A stretch of DNA of 64,000 bases from Acidobacteriota bacterium (GTDB lineage: Bacteria; Acidobacteriota; Terriglobia; 20CM-2-55-15), in the NCBI GenBank assembly GCA_022821145.1, contig JAJEEE010000013.1:1-64000 (forward strand). Reading direction: 5' to 3'. Both the position numbers and the translations under genes were made by a program. The notes beneath the pieces were generated by a model. That model searched no databases. It saw only the letters and a program-made list of their open reading frames with translations, and was not told the DNA's origin. How positions within the stretch are numbered: position 1 is the stretch's first letter; each line of letters starts with the position of its first letter. Shown here piece by piece: positions 9,119 to 17,268 of this stretch.

Positions 9119-10294
9119 ATGGACCAGATGCAGAGCGACCCCGAAAGGACTGGCGTCCCGCTCACCGAGCTCTCCGAGGACGAAGACCTGTTTCGCCGGT
9201 CGTGCCGCGACTTCGCGAAAGAACGGATCGCTCCGCGAGTCCGCGAGATGGAGGACCGCGGGCGGCTGGACCCGGCTCTGATACGCGAAATTTTCGATCT
9301 CGGCTTGATGGGCGTCCACATCGCGGAGGCCCACGGCGGCGGCGGCGGGTCGTTCTTCATGTCGGTCCTGGCCATCGAGGAACTCTCCCGGATCGACGCG
9401 TCCGTGGGCGTCTTCGTCGACGTCCAGAACACGCTCGTCAACAACGCGATCATGCGGTGGGGGAGCCGGGAGCAACAGGAACGCTTCTTGCCGCGCCTGG
9501 CTCGGAGCACCGTCGGCGCCTACGCGCTGTCCGAAGCCGGCTCCGGCAGCGACGCATTCGCCATGGAGTGCCGGGCTCGCCCGGACGGCGGCGACTTCGT
9601 TCTGAACGGACGCAAGTTGTGGACCACCAACGCCCTGGAAGCGGACCTGTTCATCGTGTTCGCCAACGCGGCGCCGGAACGCGGTTACAAGGGAATCACC
9701 GCGTTCCTCGTCGAGAAGGAATTCCCCGGTTTCTCCGTCGGAGCCAAGGAGGACAAGCTCGGCATCCGCGCCTCGAGCACGTGCGAGCTTCTGCTCGAGG
9801 ACTGCCGTGTCCCCGGGGCGAACGTCCTCGGGGAAACGGGCCATGGATACAAGATCGCGATCGAAACGTTGAACGAGGGCCGGATCGGAATCGGGGCGCA
9901 GATGCTGGGCGTCGCCGAGGGAAGCTGGCGGTGCGGCGCCGACTACGCCAAGGAACGCCGGGCCTTCGGCCGGCCGATCGCGGACTTCCAGGCGGTGCAG
10001 TTCCAACTCGCCGAATCGGCCACGCGCATCGAGGCGGCGCGCCTGATGGTCTACAACGCGGCTCGGCTCAAGGACCGACGCCGCCCGTTCCTGACGGAAG
10101 CGGCCATGGCCAAGTACTACGCGTCGCAGGTCGCCGAGTCCGTAACGTCACTCATGATCGAGGTTTACGGCGGATACGGCTACACGCGCGACTACCCGGT
10201 GGAGAAGTACTTCCGGGATTCCAAGATCGGAAAGATCTACGAGGGCACGTCGAACATGCAGTTGCAGACGATCGCCAAGTACCTGCTACGATGA
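9119..10294 (+). CDS. Acyl-CoA dehydrogenase, short/branched-chain type
   Basis: Flavoenzyme that oxidises acyl-CoA to the 2-enoyl-CoA. The protein of about 391 residues has the full architecture: helical N-domain, the beta barrel with YALSEAGSGSDA and the WTTNA block (FAD contacts), and the C-terminal helical domain with RRAFGRPIADFQAVQ and YGGYGYTRDYPVEKYFRD. The catalytic glutamate is in KIYEGTSNMQLQTIAK; the NMQL/TIAK ending resembles short/branched-chain enzymes (ACADSB-like) acting on 2-methylbutyryl- or isobutyryl-CoA. Substrate assignment is inference. The start follows from the TATAAT box at 9079. It ends 10 nt before the DHH gene. Confidence 0.9.
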   Translation: MDQMQSDPERTGVPLTELSEDEDLFRRSCRDFAKERIAPRVREMEDRGRLDPALIREIFDLGLMGVHIAEAHGGGGGSFFMSVLAIEELSRIDASVGVFVDVQNTLVNNAIMRWGSREQQERFLPRLARSTVGAYALSEAGSGSDAFAMECRARPDGGDFVLNGRKLWTTNALEADLFIVFANAAPERGYKGITAFLVEKEFPGFSVGAKEDKLGIRASSTCELLLEDCRVPGANVLGETGHGYKIAIETLNEGRIGIGAQMLGVAEGSWRCGADYAKERRAFGRPIADFQAVQFQLAESATRIEAARLMVYNAARLKDRRRPFLTEAAMAKYYASQVAESVTSLMIEVYGGYGYTRDYPVEKYFRDSKIGKIYEGTSNMQLQTIAKYLLR

Positions 10295-10304
10295 CGGGTT
10301 CACC

Positions 10305-11279
10305 ATGGACTCAGACAGCGGCATCGTACGGATACTCCACCACGACAACTGCTTCGACGGCGTAGCCTCGGCGGCGGTCTTCTCCGAGTTCTATCGGCGG
10401 ACCGTGGATCCGCAAGCTCGTTTCGAGTACGACGGGTTGGCGCACCGGGCCGACGGCTACCGGCTCGAGGGCGTTCTGACCGCCCCGACGAACGTCATCC
10501 TCGATTTCAAGTACAGCGCTTCGGACCGCCTGACGTGGTGGTTCGATCACCACGAAAGCGCGTTCCTGTCACGCGAAGACGAGGCTCATTTTCGCAACGA
10601 TCGCAGCGGCAACAAGTTTCACGACCCGAATTACCGGTCCTGCACCAAGCTCATCGAGTCCATCAGCGACACCATATTCGGTTGCCGGCTCGACGATCTG
10701 CGCGAGCTCGTCCATTGGGCCGACATCATCGACGGCGCCCAGTTCGAGAGCGCGGAATCGGCGGTGGCGCTCAAGGAGCCGGCGCTGCAATTGATGATGG
10801 TGATCGAGTCGATTCGCGACCGCGGTCTCATGCGCCGCATCATCCGCGAACTCCGGACGCGGACGCTGGCCGAGGTCGCGTCCGACGCGGCCGTCAAGAT
10901 GAACTTCGACCCCCTCTACGAAGAACACCTTCGTGCCATCGGAGTGTTGACGCAAGCGATGCGCGCCCGGCAGGGGGTGGTCGAGTTCGACATCAGCGAC
11001 TCTCCGATCCACGTCTACAACAAGTTCATCCCCTACAAGGTGTTTCCGGACTCGGTGTACACGGTCGGCGTCAGCCTCGACCCGTCCCGCGCCAAGGTTT
11101 CGGTCGGGACGAACCCGTGGACCCGGATCGAGCCTCGCCACAACCTGGCGAGAATCTGCGAACGGTACGGCGGGGGCGGGCACGCCGTCGTCGCCGCGAT
11201 ATCGTTCGAGCCGGAAAAGATCGAGGAAGCCCGCCGGGCCGCGCGAGAAATCGGCGACACACTGCGCCGCGCTCCCTGA
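10305..11279 (+). CDS. DHH/DHHA1 family phosphoesterase-like protein
   Basis: A 324-residue cytoplasmic protein with the two-domain layout of DHH phosphoesterases. The N-terminal metal-site residues appear in ILHHDNCFDGVASA (near residue 12) and in WWFDHHESAF (near 75), the DHH motif proper. The C-terminal DHHA1 half has RYGGGGHAVVAAISF, matching the GGGH substrate loop. Family members hydrolyse c-di-AMP, nanoRNA, pAp or inorganic pyrophosphate, or act as RecJ. No CBS, GGDEF or OB domain is seen, so the substrate is not predicted. The start uses ATG 10 nt after the acyl-CoA dehydrogenase stop, suggesting co-transcription. Confidence 0.8.
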   Translation: MDSDSGIVRILHHDNCFDGVASAAVFSEFYRRTVDPQARFEYDGLAHRADGYRLEGVLTAPTNVILDFKYSASDRLTWWFDHHESAFLSREDEAHFRNDRSGNKFHDPNYRSCTKLIESISDTIFGCRLDDLRELVHWADIIDGAQFESAESAVALKEPALQLMMVIESIRDRGLMRRIIRELRTRTLAEVASDAAVKMNFDPLYEEHLRAIGVLTQAMRARQGVVEFDISDSPIHVYNKFIPYKVFPDSVYTVGVSLDPSRAKVSVGTNPWTRIEPRHNLARICERYGGGGHAVVAAISFEPEKIEEARRAAREIGDTLRRAP

Positions 11280-11405
11280 GCCGGGCGGTTGCCGGATGCT
11301 GTTGCTTCGGAGTCTCCGACTACTGCATACTTTCCTGGTTTTGCCCGGCCCGGCGGATCGCGCCTCGACCCGGAGGCCGAGCGGACAGGCGTCCGCGTGA
11401 GCGCT

Positions 11406-14303
11406 ATGATTTCCGAGATCACACGCAGAATCAACCAGGACACCGGCGTGTCCATCCAGCGAATCGAAGCGACGATTCGCCTGATCCAGGAAGGGGCCAC
11501 CATCCCCTTCATCGCGCGCTACCGGAAAGAGGCCACCGGCAACCTCGACGACGCGCGGCTGCGCCGGATCGCCGAGAGATACCTGGCATACGGACAACTC
11601 GTGCAGAAACGCACCGAGATCGTTTCCTCGGTCCGGGCTCAGGGAAAGTTGACGCCTCGGCTGCGCGAACGGATCGAAGCTTGCGAGACCGAGAACGAAC
11701 TCGAGGACCTGTATCTTGCGTATCGCCCGAAGCGGCAATCCAAGGCCGGCGTCGCTCGCCGGAGTGGACTGGAACCGCTTGCGGACTACATCCATCAACA
11801 ATCCGGCCCCGCGCCGGTGGCCGATGTCGCGGCGCGTTTCGTGGACGCGGAAACGCACGTGGACAACGTCGAACAGGCCGTGGAGGGCGCGCTTCGCATC
11901 ATCGCCGAGAGAATCGCCGAAGACGCCGGCTACCGGAAGTGGCTCCGGGATCTCATGGTCCGCACAGGCACGGTCCGATCCAAGGCCGTCAAGGGCAAGG
12001 AAGGCCAGAAGACGAAGTATTCCACCTACTACGACTTCGTGGAACCGGTCGCCCGGATTCCTTCGCATCGAATGCTGGCGATCCGGCGCGGGACCCGGGA
12101 GAAGGTGCTCGCCTACTCCATCGAGATCGACGCGGCCCGGGCCCGGGCCGAGCTGAAGTCGCGGGCGAGGATCGACGCCGGTCTACCGTCGGCCGCACTG
12201 GTCGAGAGAGCCGCCGACGACAGCTTCGACCGGCTCCTGGAGCCCGTGATCCAGAACGAAGTCCGCAACATGCTGCGCGAGCGCGCCGAGGAAGAGGCGA
12301 TCCGAGTCATCGAGGACAACCTGACCGCACTGCTCCTCGCGCCGCCGGCGGGGCCCATCCCCGTCTTGGGCATCGATCCGAACCCCAAGGGCGCTTCGCG
12401 GTTGGCCGTCTTGGGACACGACGGTCGGCTTGTGGAACACCACACGTTGCGTCTGCGCGAGAAGACGCCGGAAGCGGGACCATCCGAACCGGCTACGGAC
12501 TCGCGATCGGAAAAGGACGCGGCTGCGGCCGCTTCCCCGGACGGGGACCAGCCCGCGCCCCCCGACGGGGACCAGTCCACGCCCACCGCCGGGGACCAGT
12601 CCGCGTCCCCCGACGGGGACCAATCCGCGTCCCTCGCCGGGGACCAATCCGCGTCCCTCGCCAGGGACCAATCCGCGTCCCCCGACGGGGACCAATCCGC
12701 GTCCCCCGACGGGGACCAGTCCGCGTCCCTCGCCAGGGACCAATCCGCGTCCCTCGCCAGGGACCAATCCGCGTCCCTTGCCGGGGACCAGTCCGCGTCC
12801 CCCGACGGGGACCAGTCCGCGTCCCCCGACGGGGACCGGTCCACGCCCCCCGACAGGGACGCCACACCGAACGGAAAACCGGTTGGCGAGCCCGGGATCG
12901 CCGGGAAAGCGCCCGCCGCTTCCGAAGGGAAACCGGCCGCCGCCGGCAGTGAAGTTTCGGCGGAGACGCCCGCCGACGGCGCCACGGGCTCGGATGAGGC
13001 CGCGGCCCGACCCCAGGCGGATCCGGAACGGTTCCTCGTGGATCTCGTGAACCGCACGCGGATCCGCGGGATCGTCATCGGCCACGGCGCCGGTTCCCGA
13101 GAGATCGAGAATTTCGTGCGCTCGGTGACGCGGCAACCGGGCATGGACGTCTTCGTTCTCGTCGCGACCGAAGGGGGCGCCAGCGCGTATGCGTCCTCGT
13201 TCGCCGCGCGGGAGGAGTTCCCTCAACTCGACACCGCGACCCGGCGGGCCGTGTCCGTCGCCCGCCGGTTGCAGGATCCGCTGACGGAATTGGTCAAGAT
13301 CGATCCCAGGCAGATCGGAGTGGGCCAATATCCTCATGACGTCGACCAGGAAAAGCTCGCGTTCCATCTCGACGGCGTGGTCGGATCGGCCGTCAACCGG
13401 GTGGGCGTCGACGTGAACACGGCATCCCCGGACTTGCTTCGGCACGTGGCCGGCTTCTCCCCCGAATTGGCGCGGAACGTGGTCGACCGCCGGTCGGCCA
13501 ACGGATCTTTTTCCACGCTGGAGGACGTACGCGCCATTGACGGGGTCGATGAACGCGTATTCTCGCAGGCGGCGGGTTTTCTGAGAGTCAGGGACGGCGC
13601 CGAACCGATGGACGGGACCTTCATCCATCCGGAATCCTACGCTCTCGTCCGAAGAATGGCCGAGACCGTCGGCGTATCCGCGACCCAGCTCCTGGGCAAT
13701 GCCGAGAAGATCCGAGCGATCCGGTTCGAGGCGTTCGAACAGGAAACCGGACACCACACCCTCGCGGATCTCCGGAACGAGCTGTCCCGGCCCGGCCGCG
13801 ACCCGAGGAAGAAGTTCGCCGTGCCCCGGTTCCGGGACGATGTGCGCGAAATCTCCGATCTCGAGGACGGCATGGAGTTGGAGGGGATCATCACCAACGT
13901 CACCAACTTCGGGGCCTTCGTCGATGTCGGTGTGCGCCAGGACGGACTCGTCCACATCTCCGAGCTGTCCCATCGCTACGTTTCGGATGCGCGCCAGGCG
14001 GCGCGAATGGGTGACGTTGTCAAGGTGAAGGTCATCGGCGTCGACGCGGCCCTCAAACGGATCAGTCTCTCGGTCAAGGCCGCCATCGCCGCACCGAAGC
14101 CGAGGCCGAAACCCAGGAAGAGACCGGCGGACGGCCGCGGCCCGTCCAAACCCCGCCGCCCGGTCTCGAAAGAGGCCGCCGCCTCGACCCGGCGGAAACC
14201 GCGACGCGACGGTCGCGAGGCGGCCGCGGCGCCCGCGCGTCCGCTGTCGATGGAAGAAAAGATCCGGCTCCTCCAGGAGAAGTTCAAGGGCCCGGACGCG
14301 TAA
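11406..14303 (+). CDS. tex: Tex-family RNA-binding transcription accessory protein with long insertion
   Basis: Tex proteins bind RNA/ssDNA and influence transcription. Visible order: N-terminal helical region (FIARYRKEATGNLDD), YqgF/RNase H-like domain starting VLGIDPNPKG near residue 320 and resuming at RIRGIVIGHGAGSRE, helix-hairpin-helix region (VGVDVNTASPDLL, then GSFSTLEDVRAIDGV), S1 domain (LEGIITNVTNFGAFVDVGV, about 822-890) and a Lys/Arg/Pro-rich tail. The 965-residue length is about 200 above the usual 720-780; the excess is a low-complexity insertion within the YqgF domain (roughly residues 350-540) including 13 octapeptide repeats, plus the basic tail. The start is ATG 11406; a GTG at 11397 is possible. 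A weak hairpin follows the stop at 14303-14331. Confidence 0.92.
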   Translation: MISEITRRINQDTGVSIQRIEATIRLIQEGATIPFIARYRKEATGNLDDARLRRIAERYLAYGQLVQKRTEIVSSVRAQGKLTPRLRERIEACETENELEDLYLAYRPKRQSKAGVARRSGLEPLADYIHQQSGPAPVADVAARFVDAETHVDNVEQAVEGALRIIAERIAEDAGYRKWLRDLMVRTGTVRSKAVKGKEGQKTKYSTYYDFVEPVARIPSHRMLAIRRGTREKVLAYSIEIDAARARAELKSRARIDAGLPSAALVERAADDSFDRLLEPVIQNEVRNMLRERAEEEAIRVIEDNLTALLLAPPAGPIPVLGIDPNPKGASRLAVLGHDGRLVEHHTLRLREKTPEAGPSEPATDSRSEKDAAAAASPDGDQPAPPDGDQSTPTAGDQSASPDGDQSASLAGDQSASLARDQSASPDGDQSASPDGDQSASLARDQSASLARDQSASLAGDQSASPDGDQSASPDGDRSTPPDRDATPNGKPVGEPGIAGKAPAASEGKPAAAGSEVSAETPADGATGSDEAAARPQADPERFLVDLVNRTRIRGIVIGHGAGSREIENFVRSVTRQPGMDVFVLVATEGGASAYASSFAAREEFPQLDTATRRAVSVARRLQDPLTELVKIDPRQIGVGQYPHDVDQEKLAFHLDGVVGSAVNRVGVDVNTASPDLLRHVAGFSPELARNVVDRRSANGSFSTLEDVRAIDGVDERVFSQAAGFLRVRDGAEPMDGTFIHPESYALVRRMAETVGVSATQLLGNAEKIRAIRFEAFEQETGHHTLADLRNELSRPGRDPRKKFAVPRFRDDVREISDLEDGMELEGIITNVTNFGAFVDVGVRQDGLVHISELSHRYVSDARQAARMGDVVKVKVIGVDAALKRISLSVKAAIAAPKPRPKPRKRPADGRGPSKPRRPVSKEAAASTRRKPRRDGREAAAAPARPLSMEEKIRLLQEKFKGPDA
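12543..12854 (+). repeat. tex: 13-copy 24-nt tandem repeat coding for (G/R)DQSAS(P/L)(D/A)
   Basis: Thirteen in-frame 24-nt units encode octapeptides of form GDQSASPD, GDQSASLA or RDQSASLA; the first, second and last copies are more divergent (GDQPAPPD, GDQSTPTA, GDRSTPPD). Two variable positions alternate between PD and LA, and between G and R, so neighbouring copies look like products of unequal recombination or slippage. The peptide is acidic, Ser/Pro-rich and presumably disordered. It sits inside the YqgF domain of Tex, so copy number could vary without breaking the frame. Confidence 0.9.
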
Positions 14304-14374
14304 CCGGCCGCCGCGGAAACCCGCCGCCGGTGAACTTTTGCGGCGCCGTCTGCGTTACAGTCTAGGGACGGGCC

Positions 14375-15592
14375 ATGCAATTCCTCGAAGCCGTCAAGAT
14401 CGCCCTCGAATCACTCCGTGTCAACCGGCTCCGTTCCGTGCTGACCCTGCTGGGCGTGGTGATCGGCGTCACGACCGTCATCACCGTGGTCGCGTTCATT
14501 TCCGGGATGAACAACTACGTCGAAGGCGAGGTCCTGGACCTGGGAGTCGACGTCTTCTACATCACCCGGACCCCGGACATCATCCGGAGCGAGGACGAGT
14601 TGATCGCGGTGCGTCGGCGCAAGAACCTCACCAGAGACGACGCCGACGCCGTGCGGGACATTTGCTCGGCGTGCCAGGCCGTCGGCGTCCAGAGAAACGC
14701 CGGGGCACTCGTGAAGCACCGCGCGGACGAGATAAGCGCGACCCTCCGGGGGATTTCGCCCGAAATTCACACGGTCCTGGCCGAAGATCTGGAAGCGGGC
14801 CGCGAGATCACCGACTACGACGTGCGCCAGAGCCGGCGTGTCGCGGTCATCGGGGCCGACATCGTCGAGAACCTGTATCCGGTCGTGGACCCGTTGGGCC
14901 GGACGATCAGCGTCAACGGGAGGGAATTCGAGGTCGTCGGGATCGGAGCCGCGCGGGGCGCGATCCTGGGCATTTCCCGCGACAACTGGGTCGCCATCCC
15001 GATTACGGCGTTCGAGAAAATGTTCGGAGCCCGGGGCTCGGTGTCGATCAACGTGAAGAGCGGCGGAGAGGCCAACGTCGAGACGGCCCAGGACCAGGCG
15101 CGCATGGTGCTCCGAACGCGGCGCCAGGTCGGCTACGCCGATGACGACGATTTCACGATCCAGTCCAACGACACGTTCCTCGATCTCTGGAGCGAGATCA
15201 GCCGCGTCATTTTTGCCGTGACCGTATCCATCGCGTCCATTTCGCTGGTCGTGGGCGGGATCGTCGTCATGAACATCATGCTGGTGTCGGTCACGGAACG
15301 AACGAGGGAAATCGGCGTCCGCAAGGCCATCGGCGCCCGTCGGCGCGACATCCAGCTCCAGTTCCTGGTCGAGTCCGCCACGTTGACGCTGGTGGGCGGA
15401 CTGCTCGGCATCGGGTTGGCGGCCGTCGTGGCCGGCGCCGTATCCCGCCTGACCGGCTTCCCGGCGATCATCGAGCCCTGGGCGGTCGCCCTGGGCGTGA
15501 GCGTATCCACCGGAGTCGGCCTGTTCTTCGGAATCTGGCCCGCCCGAAAAGCCGCGTCGCTCGATCCGATCGCAGCCCTGAGGCAGGAGTAG
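14375..15592 (+). CDS. MacB-like ABC transporter permease (first of a pair)
   Basis: A 405-residue inner-membrane protein of the MacB/FtsX type: one N-terminal membrane helix (LRSVLTLLGVVIGVTTVITVVAF, about 20-42), a large periplasmic MacB_PCD domain (about 45-275), and three C-terminal helices with the VMNIMLVSVTERTREIGVRKAIGARRRDI cytoplasmic loop that contacts the ATPase. Such proteins move lipoproteins, peptides or antibiotics by mechanotransmission. No ATPase gene is adjacent, so the partner must be encoded elsewhere. The next gene starts 2 nt downstream and is a paralogue. Confidence 0.88.
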   Translation: MQFLEAVKIALESLRVNRLRSVLTLLGVVIGVTTVITVVAFISGMNNYVEGEVLDLGVDVFYITRTPDIIRSEDELIAVRRRKNLTRDDADAVRDICSACQAVGVQRNAGALVKHRADEISATLRGISPEIHTVLAEDLEAGREITDYDVRQSRRVAVIGADIVENLYPVVDPLGRTISVNGREFEVVGIGAARGAILGISRDNWVAIPITAFEKMFGARGSVSINVKSGGEANVETAQDQARMVLRTRRQVGYADDDDFTIQSNDTFLDLWSEISRVIFAVTVSIASISLVVGGIVVMNIMLVSVTERTREIGVRKAIGARRRDIQLQFLVESATLTLVGGLLGIGLAAVVAGAVSRLTGFPAIIEPWAVALGVSVSTGVGLFFGIWPARKAASLDPIAALRQE

Positions 15593-15594
15593 GC

Positions 15595-16830
15595 GTGCAC
15601 GACATCATCCAGATGGCGCTGGAATCGATCCGGGCCAACAAGGTCCAATCGGGCCTCACCGTGCTGGGTGTCGTGATCGGGGTCGCGACGGTCATCGGAA
15701 TGTCATCGGTCATCAGCGGCCTGGACTCGGCCGTCACCGATCAAGTGATGGGTATCGGCACCGACCTCATATTCGTGACGCGCATCGCGCCGACGGTCGG
15801 ACAACAAACGCAGGACGAACGCACGCGGCCCTTCCTGACGTTCGAGGACGCGGACGCGGTCCACGAGTTGTCGAGCGTGCGAAGCGCCGTCCCGATGGTC
15901 CGCAGGGGGGCCTTCGGCACCGGGGCCGTGCTTCGGTACCGGGATCGGACGGTGGCGGGCACGACGATCGAGGGCGCCCGGCCGGAACACGAGGACGTCT
16001 TCAACCTCGACGTTCGCGACGGCCGGTGGATCACGCGCGCCGACCAGATCCGCCGCACCGACGTCGTGGTCCTCGGCCACGATGCCGCGGAGACCCTGTT
16101 CCTGGATCCGGACCGCGCCGTGGGGCGCGAAGTCGATCTGGTCGGCCACGCGTTCGTCGTCGTCGGCGTCCTCGAGAAGCGGCCGACCAGCCTGACGCCG
16201 GGAGCCAACCCCGAGGACAACTACGCGGGGATACCGATCACGACGTTTCAACACATGTACCCGTCCGTCCGGGATATACAGATCGCTCTCCGGCCCGCCG
16301 CCGCCGAGGCCATGGACGAGACGCTGGACCAGGTCGAGGGTTTGTTGCGGAGGCGGCGGGGCGTGCGTTACGACGAGGCCAACAACTTCGCCGTCTTCAC
16401 GCAGGACGCGATCGTCGATCTTTGGAACCAGGTGTCGAGCGGCATCTTCGCGCTGATGTTGTCGATCTCGTCGGTCGGCCTGATCGTGGGCGGAGTCGGC
16501 GTCATGAACATCATGCTGGTATCGGTCACGGAACGGACGCGCGAGATCGGCGTTCGGAAAGCCATCGGAGCGACACGCCACAAGATCATGACGCAATTCC
16601 TCCTGGAAGCCATGGCGTTGACTTCGATCGGCGGGGTCCTCGGCATCCTGCTCGGCTTCGCCGTCGCCGCCGGGATACGGACCGTCGCCCCGTTTCTCCC
16701 CGCGGAGGTCTCGGCCTTCTGGGTCGCGGCCGGGTTTCTCACTTCGACCGCGACGGGCCTGATCTCCGGCGTCTATCCGGCCTACAAGGCCGCCCTCCTC
16801 GACCCGATCGAAGCGCTGCGCTACGAGTAG
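15595..16830 (+). CDS. MacB-like ABC transporter permease (second of a pair)
   Basis: A 411-residue paralogue of the preceding gene with the same plan: N-terminal helix (SGLTVLGVVIGVATVIGMSSVI), periplasmic domain, and three C-terminal helices with VMNIMLVSVTERTREIGVRKAIGAT. The near-identical coupling loop suggests both use the same ATPase and may form a heterodimeric transporter. It starts with GTG two bases after the upstream stop. The LIFVTRIAPT and EDVFNLDVRDGRWIT segments are typical of MacB_PCD. Cargo is not predictable. Confidence 0.88.
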   Translation: MHDIIQMALESIRANKVQSGLTVLGVVIGVATVIGMSSVISGLDSAVTDQVMGIGTDLIFVTRIAPTVGQQTQDERTRPFLTFEDADAVHELSSVRSAVPMVRRGAFGTGAVLRYRDRTVAGTTIEGARPEHEDVFNLDVRDGRWITRADQIRRTDVVVLGHDAAETLFLDPDRAVGREVDLVGHAFVVVGVLEKRPTSLTPGANPEDNYAGIPITTFQHMYPSVRDIQIALRPAAAEAMDETLDQVEGLLRRRRGVRYDEANNFAVFTQDAIVDLWNQVSSGIFALMLSISSVGLIVGGVGVMNIMLVSVTERTREIGVRKAIGATRHKIMTQFLLEAMALTSIGGVLGILLGFAVAAGIRTVAPFLPAEVSAFWVAAGFLTSTATGLISGVYPAYKAALLDPIEALRYE

Positions 16831-16890
16831 CGGCCGGCCATGGGCGCGTGCATGGCGATCCCCGGAAAACTCCCGTAGAATGAGTGGCCC

Positions 16891-17238
16891 ATGCCTGAAG
16901 ACCCGGAAGAAGCCAAGGAAGCGCTGTTCTTCGAAGCCGTCGACGCGTTCGGCGAGAACCGTCTTGCCGAGGCGATCGAGTTGTACCGGCAGGCCCTGGC
17001 CATCGACCCGCGTTACCAGGACGCCCTGCACGGCCTGGCGCGCGCCCAGTTCGACAACGGTCAGGTGGACGCGGCCATCGGGACGGCCAAGCGGTTGACC
17101 GAAATCGACGCCGACGACGTGCTGGCGCACACGAGCCTGTCGATGTTCTACCACGCGAAGGGCCTGATCGAAGAAGCCGAGAAAGAGGGCAATACCGCCC
17201 GCATCCTGGGCTGGAAACAGGACCTCAAGAACGGTTGA
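16891..17238 (+). CDS. Small TPR protein
   Basis: A 115-residue cytoplasmic protein made almost entirely of tetratricopeptide-like helix pairs: FFEAVDAFGENRLAEAIELYRQALAIDP (about 9-36), DALHGLARAQFDNGQVDAAIGTAKRLTEIDP-like repeat (about 40-70), then a third pair. Likely an interaction adaptor. It follows the permease pair by 60 nt, with a TAGAAT -10-like box in the gap, and converges with fbp. No partner can be assigned. Confidence 0.75.
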   Translation: MPEDPEEAKEALFFEAVDAFGENRLAEAIELYRQALAIDPRYQDALHGLARAQFDNGQVDAAIGTAKRLTEIDADDVLAHTSLSMFYHAKGLIEEAEKEGNTARILGWKQDLKNG

Positions 17239-17268
17239 GGCCTCCTCGTCGGGGCGTGGGGGCGTGAA

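Noticed and set aside
10569-12068. 499-aa minus-strand open frame over the DHH and tex genes
   Set aside because: Shadow frame of two conserved plus-strand genes; no recognisable domain.
12543-12854. CRISPR array
   Set aside because: The 24-nt units are contiguous with no unique spacers, stay in frame with tex, and no cas gene is nearby.
12183-13973. Long minus-strand open frame opposite tex, rich in GRGLVP repeats
   Set aside because: It is the antisense of the 24-nt repeat and of high-GC coding sequence; no family features or start signal. The plus strand encodes conserved Tex domains on both sides.
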